64,000 bases of DNA. Origin: Salarchaeum japonicum_A. Its GTDB lineage: Archaea > Halobacteriota > Halobacteria > Halobacteriales > Halobacteriaceae. The position numbers and the translations under genes were made by a program. This document shows, piece after piece, positions 40,875 through 49,090 of this stretch (its first letter is position 1; each line of letters begins with the position of its first letter). The stretch lies in NCBI RefSeq assembly GCF_049705945.1, contig NZ_JBNAMV010000004.1:1674001-1738000 (forward strand), read 5' to 3'. The notes below the pieces were generated by a model, which was given only the letters and a program-made list of their open reading frames with translations, was not told the DNA's origin and made no database searches.

Positions 40875-42119
40875 TTAGAAGATGTTCGCCTGCCGGTACA
40901 CGCTGATTCCCTGGCCGGTGATTTCGTAGGGCTTGGTTTCGCGGGAGTGGTTGGCGTCCCGGATTTTCTGGATTTCGACGGCGAGCCGGGTTTCGCGGAA
41001 GTCTTCGGGGCGGATGTAGCGGAGGACGAAGACGGCGTCGGTGAGGTATTCGATGATGCCGTGGCGGGACGCGTAAGGGTTGTTTTCGGCGGCTTCGCTG
41101 GTGAGCATAGTGGTGACACCGGCGTTCTTGAGGGCTTTGGTGAAGTCGTAGATTTCGGTGCGGCGGGTGGCCTGGTCGTCGTACATCATCTCGAGGAGGC
41201 TGACGGAGTCCAAGACGAGGCGGGTCGCGCCGAAGTCCTCGACGAGCCGCGGGAGTTCGTTCCGGATGCTGGTGAGCGAGTTCGCCATCTCGATGGGGTC
41301 GAGGTCGATGACGGCGAGGTCGTCGTTCGCGATGTGTTCGGCGAAGTTCCAGCCTTTCTCGTTCGCGCTGTCGACGATTCGGTCCTGGGTTTCTTCGAGC
41401 GTGATGAAGACGGCGCGTTCGCCGTTTTCGAGCGCGCGGTTGAGGAACTGGAGTCCGAACGTGGTTTTTCCGGTCCCGGCGCTCCCGATGGCGACGATGA
41501 GGCTGCGTTCGGGGACGCCGCCCTGGACCATGTTGTCCAAGCCTTCGATGCCGAGTTCGACCCGGGGGATGTCGGATTCGAACTCTTCTTCCTCGAAGTC
41601 CGTCTCACTGCCACCGCTCTCGAGGTCGAATCCGAAATCACCACCGCCACCGCCGCCACCGCCGCCGCCAAACGCCGCTTCGAAGTCGTCCGTCGTGTCC
41701 GTGTCGGCGTCCGCGGTACCGCCGCCACCACCACCGCCGAAGGCACCTTCGAAGTCGTCGGCGTCCGCTTCGGCGGCGTCCCCGCTGCCGAACGCGGCCT
41801 CGAAGTCGTCCGTGGTCGGCTCAGTCTCGGCCTCGGTCTCGTTGTCCGTCTCCGAGTCGCTTGCGCCGAACGTGTCCTCAAACCCGCCCGCCGATTCGCT
41901 CGACGCGTCCGACGCGCTCGGCCCCTCCTCCGTTTCGTCAGTTTCGTCCTCGCCACTGCTGCCGAACGCGGCCTCAAACTCCTCGGTTCCGGCCGCGTCC
42001 CCCGCGCTGTCTTCGTCGGACGATTCTGTGGATTCCGTGGATTCGGACGGCTCTTCGGGTTCGTCTTCGGTTTCGTCGTCCGCGAACGCTCGCTCGAACC
42101 AGTCCTCGTCGTCAGCCAC
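40875..42119 (-). CDS. KaiC-like RecA-family ATPase with FEAAFG repeat tail
   Basis: 414 residues from GTG 42119. The C-terminal half is a single KaiC/RecA ATPase domain (about 185-414): PRVELGIEGLDNMVQGG, Walker A GSAGTGKTT (212-220), Walker B RLVLDSVSLLEMM. The first 175 residues are acidic and hold five FEAAFG-like repeats (about 48, 80, 106, 123, 146) parted by Gly, Asp and Glu runs, including a nine-glycine stretch. KaiC-like archaeal ATPases act in signalling and motility control; the target here is unknown. GTG 42128 is an alternative start. An ATG at 42156 opens another frame that overlaps the start. Confidence 0.8.
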   Translation of the reverse strand: MADDEDWFERAFADDETEDEPEEPSESTESTESSDEDSAGDAAGTEEFEAAFGSSGEDETDETEEGPSASDASSESAGGFEDTFGASDSETDNETEAETEPTTDDFEAAFGSGDAAEADADDFEGAFGGGGGGGTADADTDTTDDFEAAFGGGGGGGGGGDFGFDLESGGSETDFEEEEFESDIPRVELGIEGLDNMVQGGVPERSLIVAIGSAGTGKTTFGLQFLNRALENGERAVFITLEETQDRIVDSANEKGWNFAEHIANDDLAVIDLDPIEMANSLTSIRNELPRLVEDFGATRLVLDSVSLLEMMYDDQATRRTEIYDFTKALKNAGVTTMLTSEAAENNPYASRHGIIEYLTDAVFVLRYIRPEDFRETRLAVEIQKIRDANHSRETKPYEITGQGISVYRQANIF

Positions 42120-42156
42120 CCGTCTCACCCCCCTGGGTGTTCGTGCCGTCCGTCAT
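42112..42156 (-). other. Mini-ORF (14 codons) overlapping the KaiC-like gene start
   Basis: ATG 42156 begins MTDGTNTQGGETGG and stops at 42112, past GTG 42119 of the ATPase, in a different frame. A TATA-like AAACTACTTT lies about 27 bp upstream, so leaderless translation would begin here. It contains GGGGGGTGA, SD-like and also a 6-G run where one lost G would join it to the ATPase frame. Confidence 0.45.
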
Positions 42157-42239
42157 ACCCGAACGAGACAGTCAGAACGCAAAGTAGTTTTGCCCTTGTG
42201 GAAGAACGCTTTTCCCGACTGCTGCGAGAGTAGCGCGTG

Positions 42240-43040
42240 ATGGGTTTCTTCGACGACATCGCCGCCCGCATCGACGCCACGGACAGCGTCGTCTGCGTCG
42301 GCCTCGACCCCGACCGCGACCGCCTCCCCGACGACGTGCGCGAGAAGGAGTTGCCGCGCTGGGCGTTCAACCGCCGCATCATCGACGCGACGCACGAACA
42401 CGCGGCGTGCTACAAGCCGAACGCGGCCTTCTACGAGGATTCGAACGGGTGGCGGAGCCTCCGCGAAACAGTCGAGTACGCACACGGAAAGGGCGTCCCC
42501 GTCATCGTGGACGCGAAGCGCGGCGACATCGGGAACACCGCCCGCCAGTACGCCGACATCCTCGACTACGCGGACGCCATCACGGTCAACCCCTACCTCG
42601 GACAGGACAGCCTCCAGCCGTTCCTCTCGCGGGAGGACGCGGGCGTGTTCGTTCTCTGCCGAACCTCCAATCAGGGCGGCCGGGACTTCCAGAACCTCGA
42701 ACTCGCGGGGTTCGACGAGTACCTCTACGAGCACGTCGCGCGCCGCGCGAGCGAGTGGAACGAGAACGACAATGTCGGCCTCGTCGTCGGCGCGACCAGC
42801 ACTGACGAACTCGAAGCCGTTCGCGGCCTCGTCCCCGACCTCCCCTTTCTCGTTCCCGGTGTCGGCGCGCAGGGCGGCGACCCCGAAGCGGCGGTCGAGT
42901 TCGGCCTGAACGACGACGGCGTCGGCCTCGTGAACTCCACGCGCAGCATCATCTTCGCCGGCGAGAACACCGACGAGTGGGCGGCCGCCGCCGGCCAGGC
43001 CGCGAAACGCCTCAAGAACCGCTTGAACGAGTACCGCTAG
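42240..43040 (+). CDS. pyrF: Orotidine 5'-phosphate decarboxylase
   Basis: 266 residues from ATG 42240. The catalytic Asp-Lys-Asp cluster is in VIVDAKRGDIGNT (91-96), the phosphate-binding part near VPGVGAQGG. The protein belongs to the long type-2 group found in haloarchaea. It completes UMP synthesis and is the marker of 5-FOA selection systems. A GTG at 42237 immediately before the ATG is rejected. TATA-like CGCTTTTCC lies about 29 bp upstream. It shares its promoter space with the divergent KaiC-like ATPase. Confidence 0.95.
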   Translation: MGFFDDIAARIDATDSVVCVGLDPDRDRLPDDVREKELPRWAFNRRIIDATHEHAACYKPNAAFYEDSNGWRSLRETVEYAHGKGVPVIVDAKRGDIGNTARQYADILDYADAITVNPYLGQDSLQPFLSREDAGVFVLCRTSNQGGRDFQNLELAGFDEYLYEHVARRASEWNENDNVGLVVGATSTDELEAVRGLVPDLPFLVPGVGAQGGDPEAAVEFGLNDDGVGLVNSTRSIIFAGENTDEWAAAAGQAAKRLKNRLNEYR

Positions 43041-43243
43041 CGCGGTTCATCCCAGTCGTCCGGCGACCCGCCGCGGTCGCTCGCTTCCGGCTGCTTGCGG
43101 CCGTCACCGTACTGTCTCGCGCACTCCGTGCAGAGCCCGGTCTCGCGGTCGTAGTGGTCGCTGCAGACGACGCGGCCGCACTGGCCGCAGGCGTGGCGCG
43201 CGTCCGCGCTCTCACATACTTGACAGACGCCGGTGACGCTCAT
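43037..43243 (-). CDS. Small HIT-type zinc finger protein
   Basis: 68 residues from ATG 43243. Cys/His pattern CQVCESADARHACGQCGRVV then CSDHYDRETGLCTEC gives two interleaved zinc sites as in HIT-type zinc fingers. The C-terminal tail is disordered and charged. Homologues are often next to other haloarchaeal genes without known function. ATG 43300 in the same frame would add 19 residues, but those look like untranslated sequence. It overlaps the end of pyrF by 4 bp and is divergent from the GTPase gene. Confidence 0.75.
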   Translation of the reverse strand: MSVTGVCQVCESADARHACGQCGRVVCSDHYDRETGLCTECARQYGDGRKQPEASDRGGSPDDWDEPR

Positions 43244-43348
43244 ACGCGAACTACGGAACGCACCGGTTTCAACCCCCGGCCCGAACGGATTGTGTGACAT
43301 ACTGTACCGTCCCTATGAAAGCGGGATAGGAGCGCTCTACCGCGAAGA

Positions 43349-43356
43349 AAGTTTAT
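43349..43356 (+). promoter_or_regulatory. TATA box of the GTPBP1-like gene
   Basis: TTTATAAG lies about 29 bp before ATG 43382, a near-perfect haloarchaeal TATA box for a leaderless mRNA. Confidence 0.65.
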
Positions 43357-43381
43357 AAGCTGTTGTCCCTAATCCGTTCTC

Positions 43382-44977
43382 ATGGGTCTCGACCAGCCCC
43401 TCCTCGACCGCGCCATCGAGCACGGCGAGGAGGAGGGCGGGAACGTCGAGTTCAAAGAACGGCTCGCGCGCGACGTCCACCTCGCGGACGGTCGAATGGA
43501 GAGCCTCGTGGCGCAACTTCGCCACCGCGTGCTCTCCGGGGACGGCGAAGCCCTCTACGTCGTCGGCGTCACCGACGCCGGCGGCGTCGCGGGAATCCCA
43601 CCGGAGTCCTTCTCCGAGTCGCTCGACGTACTCAGCCTCCTCGCCGAGGAGGCGAACGCCCACATCGACGACGTGGTGACGCGCGGCACCGACGACGGCG
43701 GCCTCGTCGGCGTTGCGACGATTCGCGACGGCAGCCAGCTCGACGGCGGCGACGACCACATCATCGTCGGCACCGCCGGCCACGTCGACCACGGGAAATC
43801 CACGCTCGTCGGCAGTCTCGTCACCGGACGAGCGGACGACGGCGACGGCGACACCCGGAGCTTCCTCGACGTACAGCCGCACGAGATTGAGCGCGGGCTG
43901 TCCGCCGACCTCTCCTACGCCGTGTACGGGTTCGACGCCGAGGGCCCGCTCCGCGTGGACAACCCGAGTCGGAAGTCCGACCGCGCGGCCGTCGTGGAGT
44001 CCGCGGACCGCGTCGTCTCCTTCGTCGACACGGTCGGCCACGAACCGTGGCTCCGCACGACCATCCGGGGCCTGGTCGGACAGAAGATAGACTACGGACT
44101 CCTCACCGTCGCGGCGGACGACGGCCCGACGAAGACCACGCGCGAACACCTCGGCGTCCTGCTCGCCACCGACCTCCCGACCATCGTCGCTATCACGAAA
44201 TCTGACCTCGTGAGCGACGACCGGCTCTTGGAGGTCGAGCGCGAGGTCGAACGCCTCCTCCGGAACGCAGGTCGCAGTCCGCTGCTCGTCGCGCGCCACG
44301 GCGTCGCCGCCGCCGTGGACGAAATCAGTGACACGGTCGTTCCGCTCGTGCGGACGAGCGCGGTGACGATGGACGGCCTCGACACCCTCGACAGCCTGTT
44401 CGAACACCTCCCGAAGACCAACGACGGCGGCGAGGACTTCCGGATGTACATCGACCGGACGTACAGCGTCACGGGCGTTGGTGCGGTCGCGTCCGGGACC
44501 GTGAAGTCCGGGACCGTCGAGGCCGGCGACGAACTCCTCCTCGGCCCGCTCCCCGACGGCTCCTTCACCGAAGTCGAGGTTCGGAGCATCGAGATGCACT
44601 ACCACCGCGTCGACCGCGCGGAAGCCGGGCGAATCGTCGGCATCGCGCTGAAGGGCGTGCAGGAAGCGGACATCGAACGCGGGATGGTGCTCCTGCCGCG
44701 GGACGCCGACCCCGCTCCAGTCCGCGAGTTCGACGCGGACGTGATGGTGCTCAATCACCCGACGCGCATCGACGCCGGCTACGAACCCGTCGTCCACCTC
44801 GAAACCGTCAGCGAGGCCGTGCGCGTCGAACCCGAAGACGGCCAACTCCTCCCCGGCGACTCCGGGAGCGCGCGCGTCCGATTCAAGTTCCGGCCCTACC
44901 TGGTAGAGGAAGGCCAGCGCTTCGTCTTCCGCGAGGGGTCGAGCAAGGGCGTCGGCACCGTCACCAGCGTCCGCTGA
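43382..44977 (+). CDS. GTPBP1-family translational GTPase
   Basis: 531 residues. The N-terminal domain (1-120) is the GTPBP-specific part. The G domain has G1 GHVDHGKS (133-140), G3 DTVGHEPW and G4 TKSD; EF-Tu-like beta-barrel domains 2 and 3 follow (about 340-531). Eukaryotic GTPBP1/2 and archaeal relatives help rescue stalled ribosomes or control mRNA decay; the archaeal role is not settled. The stop is overlapped by the start of a small membrane protein gene (TGATG), so the two are co-expressed. Confidence 0.88.
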   Translation: MGLDQPLLDRAIEHGEEEGGNVEFKERLARDVHLADGRMESLVAQLRHRVLSGDGEALYVVGVTDAGGVAGIPPESFSESLDVLSLLAEEANAHIDDVVTRGTDDGGLVGVATIRDGSQLDGGDDHIIVGTAGHVDHGKSTLVGSLVTGRADDGDGDTRSFLDVQPHEIERGLSADLSYAVYGFDAEGPLRVDNPSRKSDRAAVVESADRVVSFVDTVGHEPWLRTTIRGLVGQKIDYGLLTVAADDGPTKTTREHLGVLLATDLPTIVAITKSDLVSDDRLLEVEREVERLLRNAGRSPLLVARHGVAAAVDEISDTVVPLVRTSAVTMDGLDTLDSLFEHLPKTNDGGEDFRMYIDRTYSVTGVGAVASGTVKSGTVEAGDELLLGPLPDGSFTEVEVRSIEMHYHRVDRAEAGRIVGIALKGVQEADIERGMVLLPRDADPAPVREFDADVMVLNHPTRIDAGYEPVVHLETVSEAVRVEPEDGQLLPGDSGSARVRFKFRPYLVEEGQRFVFREGSSKGVGTVTSVR

Positions 44978-45291
44978 TGGAGTTCACGTTCGACGCGGCC
45001 GAACTCGTCGCCGGACTCGTCCTCACCGCCGCCGTGGCCGCGGGCGTCTCCATCGTCGCACCCGCCGTGTTCGCGCTCGCCGCCGGCCTTGCACTTGGCC
45101 TCCCCTTCTTCGCCGCCGGCGCGGAACTCACCGACCCCTCCCCTAGAGACCGACTGGAGACCGCGACGACCGCGCTCGTCGTCGGCGTCCTTGCCGCCGT
45201 GCTCGTCGGGTTCGTCCCCAACTCGATGCGCGTTCCGGCGGTCGTCGGCGCGACCTACCTCTCCGGGTCGCTCGTCGCCGTCACCCGATAA
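44977..45291 (+). CDS. Small membrane protein coupled to the GTPase gene
   Basis: 104 residues, nearly all hydrophobic: helices at about 9-27, 30-48, 63-82 and 88-102. No family recognised. Its ATG overlaps the GTPase TGA by one base, strong evidence for coupled translation. The end overlaps the convergent hypothetical gene by 37 bp. A membrane tether for the GTPase is possible but has no direct support. Confidence 0.65.
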   Translation: MEFTFDAAELVAGLVLTAAVAAGVSIVAPAVFALAAGLALGLPFFAAGAELTDPSPRDRLETATTALVVGVLAAVLVGFVPNSMRVPAVVGATYLSGSLVAVTR

Positions 45292-45749
45292 CCACCGGAC
45301 TCCGTTTCCGCCAGACCGAACAAGACGGCCCAGTCCAACAGCCGGCGGACGCGCTCGCGCCACTCGTCCGCCCAGCCCTCGGTCTCCCGCTCCCACCGCG
45401 GCACCGCGTCGAACGCCGCGAACACCGCGTCCGCGCTCTGTGGGCGCTCACCGAGCACTTCGAGTACTTCTTGCGCACCGTACACGTTCTCCCGGAACCG
45501 CCGCGAGAGGGCGGCGCGACTTGGGTCGTCGTCCACGCGCTCGAACCCCTCGTCGGTCGCCCGCGCGAGCGAGAGCGCGCGCAGGAAGGTGAGCCAATCG
45601 GACGCGTCCCCGCGTTCCGTGACGTTCGTCCGCGCGACGACGCGCGCACAGCAGTCGCTCTCCGTCCGCGGGTCGTCCGGCACGGCCGCGTGCACCGCCC
45701 ACAGTCCGTCGAGCGCGTCCGGCGCGGGCGGAACGGGTTTGTGTCGCAC
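45255..45749 (-). CDS. Uncharacterised haloarchaeal protein
   Basis: 164 residues from GTG 45749. Contains DALDGLWAVHAAVPDDPRTESD, an Arg/Ala-rich helical core (WLTFLRALSLARATDEGFERV) and a C-terminal winged-helix-like end (RRLLDWAVLFGLAETESGGYRVT). No known family; a DNA-binding or scaffolding role is only a guess. The GTG start shares one base with the stop of mch, so it is the second gene of the mch operon. It converges on the small membrane protein gene. Confidence 0.6.
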   Translation of the reverse strand: MRHKPVPPAPDALDGLWAVHAAVPDDPRTESDCCARVVARTNVTERGDASDWLTFLRALSLARATDEGFERVDDDPSRAALSRRFRENVYGAQEVLEVLGERPQSADAVFAAFDAVPRWERETEGWADEWRERVRRLLDWAVLFGLAETESGGYRVTATSDPER

Positions 45750-46675
45750 TACAGGAAGCTCTCCGCCAGCACGTCCTCGCGCGTGTCGCCGAGCGCGTAC
45801 GTCGGCCCGCCGACGACGTTCACGGTCACCTGCGCGGGCGCGAAGTAGCCCTCCGCGACCTCGCTCATCTCCCAGTCCGCGTCCGCGAACACGTCCGCGG
45901 AGGGCGCGTCGTACTCGCTCGCCGTCGACGGCAGCGCGTCGAACGCGTCGCTGTCCTCGCGCACCGTGAAGTGCGCCTGTCCGCCGTGGACGACGCTGTC
46001 GGTCGTGCGCGCGATGGCTTCCTGCTCGTCGCCCGCGACCGGCGCCACCGGCGCGCTCCCCGTCGCGGACAGCACGTCCTGCGGGTCGTAGCCCGCCTCG
46101 AACAATCGGAACAGCGCCATCTCCGCCGGGCGCGCGGCCGCGGAGACGCTCCCCGAGATGCTCGCCGTCGCGTACACGGGCAGGTAGACGCCGTCCGTGT
46201 TCACCCCCGCCTCGCTCGCGATACGCTCCGCCACCGCCTCCGTCGGGAGGGCGTCGGACTCGATAGCGAGCACGGTGAGGTCGAACGCGTCCGTGTACCC
46301 GAGCGCGCGGAACTCCGCCTCGTCAGCGACCAGCGCGCGCGCCGGCCCCGACCCCAGCCCCTCGAAGCCGTCGAGGGAGAGCTGCCAGCCCGCCTTCTGC
46401 GAGCACAACAGCCCGAGCCCCGGGCGGTCGCACGTGAGTTCGACGTGCGGGAACGCCGCGCCCGCGACCTCGTCTATCCGCGTCTGCACCGTCGCCAGCC
46501 CCGCGGTCTGGAGTTCCGCCAGCAGGAGTCCGGCCTCCATCCCGCCCTCGAAGTCCACACCGAAGTCGAGGACGGTCGCGCCGTTCTCCAAGTCGAACGC
46601 GCCGATATCGAGTTCGTCCGCGAAATCAAGAGCCTCGTCCGCCAGTTCGATGGCCATCCGATTGACGCTCTCCAT
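45749..46675 (-). CDS. mch: Methenyltetrahydromethanopterin cyclohydrolase
   Basis: 308 residues, the usual length. Family motifs include GATVLDFGVDFEGGMEAG, GAAFPHVELTCDRPGLGLLCSQKAGW (core of the active site) and HGGQAHFTV. The enzyme interconverts methenyl- and formyl-tetrahydropterin forms in C1 metabolism. Haloarchaea are not methanogens but keep this enzyme for their one-carbon pool, possibly with tetrahydrofolate. A TATA-like CATTTAGG lies about 27 bp upstream. ATG 46675 is chosen; ATG 46657 (residue 7) is an alternative. Confidence 0.93.
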   Translation of the reverse strand: MESVNRMAIELADEALDFADELDIGAFDLENGATVLDFGVDFEGGMEAGLLLAELQTAGLATVQTRIDEVAGAAFPHVELTCDRPGLGLLCSQKAGWQLSLDGFEGLGSGPARALVADEAEFRALGYTDAFDLTVLAIESDALPTEAVAERIASEAGVNTDGVYLPVYATASISGSVSAAARPAEMALFRLFEAGYDPQDVLSATGSAPVAPVAGDEQEAIARTTDSVVHGGQAHFTVREDSDAFDALPSTASEYDAPSADVFADADWEMSEVAEGYFAPAQVTVNVVGGPTYALGDTREDVLAESFL

Positions 46676-46936
46676 ACACCGCGAGTTCGCCCGTCTCGCC
46701 TAAATGGTTTCTCAGTCCCACTCCCGCTGGTCGCCTGACTGGCTCAACGCCCACCTGCCGCATTCACGACCGCAATCACACGCGAAGCAACACAGCAGTC
46801 GCTTCGCGGCGTGAGTTAGAGAGAAGTGCGCTGGCTGGGATTTGGACTTCAGTCACTCCGCTCGCGGTCGCTCGCTTCGTTCCTTAGTTCAGAATCCCGT
46901 GAGCGATTTCACTGCTCACTTTGTTCGCAGTAGAAG
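46676..46936. other. Intergenic region between mch and tRNA-Gly
   Basis: No gene seen. It holds the mch promoter (TATA about 46700) and, at 46822-46931, a 110-bp unit bounded by the duplicated tRNA 3' end. Within that unit are GC-rich, repeat-like segments (CGCTCGCGG, TCGCTCGCTTCG) of the haloarchaeal intergenic type. Confidence 0.5.
46822..46844. repeat. Duplicate of the tRNA-Gly 3' end (attachment-site-like)
   Basis: 23 bp identical to 46932-46954, which spans the 3' end of the tRNA-Gly gene. The copy has no tRNA attached: beyond the match, the T arm is degenerate and no anticodon arm is found. Confidence 0.8.
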
Positions 46937-47007
46937 TGCGCTGGCTGGGATTTGAACCCAGGTTGTGACCATGGCAAGGTCACGTGATACCACTACACTA
47001 CCAGCGC
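46937..47007 (-). tRNA. tRNA-Gly (anticodon GCC)
   Basis: 71-nt cloverleaf on the minus strand. Acceptor GCGCTGG (47007-47001) pairs with CCAGCGC (46944-46938), discriminator A at 46937. The anticodon stem GTGACC/GGTCAC surrounds loop CTTGCCA, giving GCC. The T arm is CCTGGGTTCAAATCCCAG. No CCA is encoded and there is no intron. Downstream a copy of its 3' end lies at 46822-46844. Confidence 0.95.
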
Positions 47008-47156
47008 GCGTTCTTCGCATTCCAATCGATGGGGGCGCTACAAATAAGACTTGCGAACCGAACCCGGTGGGGGCGGCGACTTCAGCGCTCGATAGCAGTC
47101 GAAACGGTCGCACGGGGCCGTGTGAAGGCGTCTCAGCCTGTCCGGGAGAACGCCAT

Positions 47157-47204
47157 CCTTTTAAGCATCCCGTCGGTAGTCGTGATACAGTCTCGTGTCG
47201 AGAC
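47157..47204 (+). promoter_or_regulatory. Promoter and leader hairpin of the ribosomal protein superoperon
   Basis: TATA-like CTTTTAAG (47157-47164) predicts a start near 47186-47190. The first nucleotides then form GTCTCG-TGT-CGAGAC (47190-47204), a perfect 6-bp hairpin before ATG 47221. It could affect stability or control of the operon. Confidence 0.5.
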
Positions 47205-47220
47205 GAAGAAGCGATACGGC

Positions 47221-48072
47221 ATGACAGTCAGCGTACTCGTGCCGTCGTCCCTCGTCCGGGAAGCCGAGGACAAACGCGAGGCAACTCGCAAACTCGGCTA
47301 CGTGGCCCGCGCGGCCGCGGTCTTCCGGGCTGACCGCCTCGTGGTCTTCGATGACCCCGAGGGGGAGAACAACTGGGGCGGCGGGTTCGTCGAAACCGTT
47401 CTCCGGTACGCCGCGACCCCGCCATACCTCCGAAAGGAGGCGTTCGGGACGCGGAGCGAACTGGAGTACGCTGGCATCTTGCCGCCGCTCCTCGTGTCGG
47501 CATGGACCGGCTCCGAATCGAGCGGTTCGGGGTCGAAACGACAGGGAATCGTGACCCAGGTCGGACCTGAAGGGCGCGTCCGGGTCAATTGCGGCATGCA
47601 ACACCCGATCTCCCTCCACGCTCCTCCCGGTATGGAGGTCCGTGAGGGAGAGCGCGTGACCATCAGGGTCTCTTCGCGACGACCGGTCCGAGCGAAACTC
47701 CTCGACGAAACCCCACCCGGGTTTCAAGTGGTTCGCTCGAACCTCGGCGACGAACTCGACCGTCCCGACGCGGGCTACCGCGTGGCGACATCACGGCACG
47801 GCACGCCACTCTCGGCGTCGTCGATGCCGGACGTCACGCGCCGCGTCACCGAGGACGGACTGACCGTCGCGTTCGGCGCTCCCGCTCGGGGCCTCCCCCC
47901 GATGCTCGGGATCGACGAATCGACGGTCGAGGAGGCGTCCGCCGACTCAGCCACCCACGCCCCCGGTGGGTTCGACACCTGGCTCAACGTCATCCCGCGT
48001 CAGGGCAGCGAGGTAGTGCGAACGGAAGAAGCTCTGTTCGCCGCTCTCAGCTGTCTCACGCTCACGGAGTGA
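47221..48072 (+). CDS. Putative SPOUT-family RNA methyltransferase (DUF171)
   Basis: 283 residues from ATG 47221. The N-terminal strand MTVSVLVPSSLVREAEDKREATRKLGY and the C-terminal knot region (RVATSRHGTPL; LTVAFGAPARGL; FDTWLNVIPRQGSEVVRTEEAL) match the archaeal protein of the rpl3 operon, thought to methylate RNA, with an OB-like insertion in the middle (about 105-165). The frame is open further upstream through the tRNA, but the family start and the promoter exclude that. It starts the ribosomal superoperon and ends 4 bp before rpl3. Confidence 0.85.
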   Translation: MTVSVLVPSSLVREAEDKREATRKLGYVARAAAVFRADRLVVFDDPEGENNWGGGFVETVLRYAATPPYLRKEAFGTRSELEYAGILPPLLVSAWTGSESSGSGSKRQGIVTQVGPEGRVRVNCGMQHPISLHAPPGMEVREGERVTIRVSSRRPVRAKLLDETPPGFQVVRSNLGDELDRPDAGYRVATSRHGTPLSASSMPDVTRRVTEDGLTVAFGAPARGLPPMLGIDESTVEEASADSATHAPGGFDTWLNVIPRQGSEVVRTEEALFAALSCLTLTE

Positions 48073-48076
48073 TACG

Positions 48077-49090
48077 ATGCCACAACCAAGTCGACCACGA
48101 AAAGGCTCGATGGGCTACGGACCCCGTAAGCGGGCAGCAAGTGAAGTGCCGCGCTTCAACAGCTGGCCGAGCGACGACGGGCAGCCGGCCCTGCAGGGCT
48201 TCGCCGGATACAAGGCAGGCATGACTCACGTCGTGACGGTTGACGACAAAGCCAACTCTCCTACGGAGGGCATGGAGCAGTCCGTCCCCGTCACGCTCGT
48301 TGAAACACCACCGATGCACGCGGCCGCGGTGCGCCTCTACGAGGACACGCCGTACGGCCAGAAGCCGCTCACGGAAGTGTGGGCGAGTGACCTCCACGAG
48401 GACCTCGACCGCGTGCTCTCGACGCCGGACGAACCCGGCGACGAGGACGAACTCACGCAGGCGCTCGAAGCCAACGACATCGCGGACGTGCGTGTCATCA
48501 CGCACACCGTGCCGTCCGAGGTCGCGAGCGTCCCGAAGAAAGACCCCGACGTGATGGAGACGCGCGTCGGCGGCGGTTCCATTCAGGACCGCGCCGACTT
48601 CGCGCTCTCCCTCCTCGACGACGGCAGCCACGAACTCGGCGACGTGTTCCGCGCCGGCGAGTTCCTCGACGCCGCGGGCGTCACGAAGGGCAAGGGCACC
48701 CAGGGCCCCGTCAAGCGCTGGGGCGTCCAGAAGCGCAAGGGCAAGCACGCCCGCCAGGGATGGCGGCGTCGCATCGGTAACCTCGGCCCGTGGAATCCGA
48801 GCCGCGTTCGCTCGACGGTTCCCCAGCAGGGCCAGACCGGTTACCACCAGCGCACGGAACTCAACAAGCGTCTGCTCGACTTCGGCGACGACGCCGCGGC
48901 AGACGACATCAACGCTGACGGCGGATTCGTCAACTACGGCGAAGTCAGCGGACCGTACGCCCTCGTAAAGGGGTCGCTCCCGGGCCCGGACAAGCGCGTC
49001 CTGCGCTTCCGTCCGGCCGTCCGGCCGAACGAATCACCGCGCCTCGACCCCGAGGTTCGGTACGTTTCCAATAGCTCGAACCAAGGATGA
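48077..49090 (+). CDS. rpl3: Ribosomal protein L3 (uL3)
   Basis: 337 residues, archaeal/eukaryotic long form. MPQPSRPRKGSMGYGPRKRA and the GKGTQGPVKRWGVQ motif (about 213-226) are diagnostic. L3 nucleates 50S assembly near the peptidyl transferase centre. Its stop overlaps the start of rpl4 by 4 bp. Confidence 0.98.
   Translation: MPQPSRPRKGSMGYGPRKRAASEVPRFNSWPSDDGQPALQGFAGYKAGMTHVVTVDDKANSPTEGMEQSVPVTLVETPPMHAAAVRLYEDTPYGQKPLTEVWASDLHEDLDRVLSTPDEPGDEDELTQALEANDIADVRVITHTVPSEVASVPKKDPDVMETRVGGGSIQDRADFALSLLDDGSHELGDVFRAGEFLDAAGVTKGKGTQGPVKRWGVQKRKGKHARQGWRRRIGNLGPWNPSRVRSTVPQQGQTGYHQRTELNKRLLDFGDDAAADDINADGGFVNYGEVSGPYALVKGSLPGPDKRVLRFRPAVRPNESPRLDPEVRYVSNSSNQG

Noticed and set aside
41640..41760. 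CRISPR array or microsatellite at the GGC-rich runs
   Set aside because: The repeats are coding (Gly runs and FEAAFG motifs) with no fixed spacers.
46822..46844. Second, complete tRNA gene
   Set aside because: Only the 3' acceptor and part of the T arm match; no anticodon or D arm can be folded.
46984..47220. N-terminal extension of the SPOUT methyltransferase
   Set aside because: It would run through the tRNA-Gly gene; the family start and promoter point to ATG 47221.
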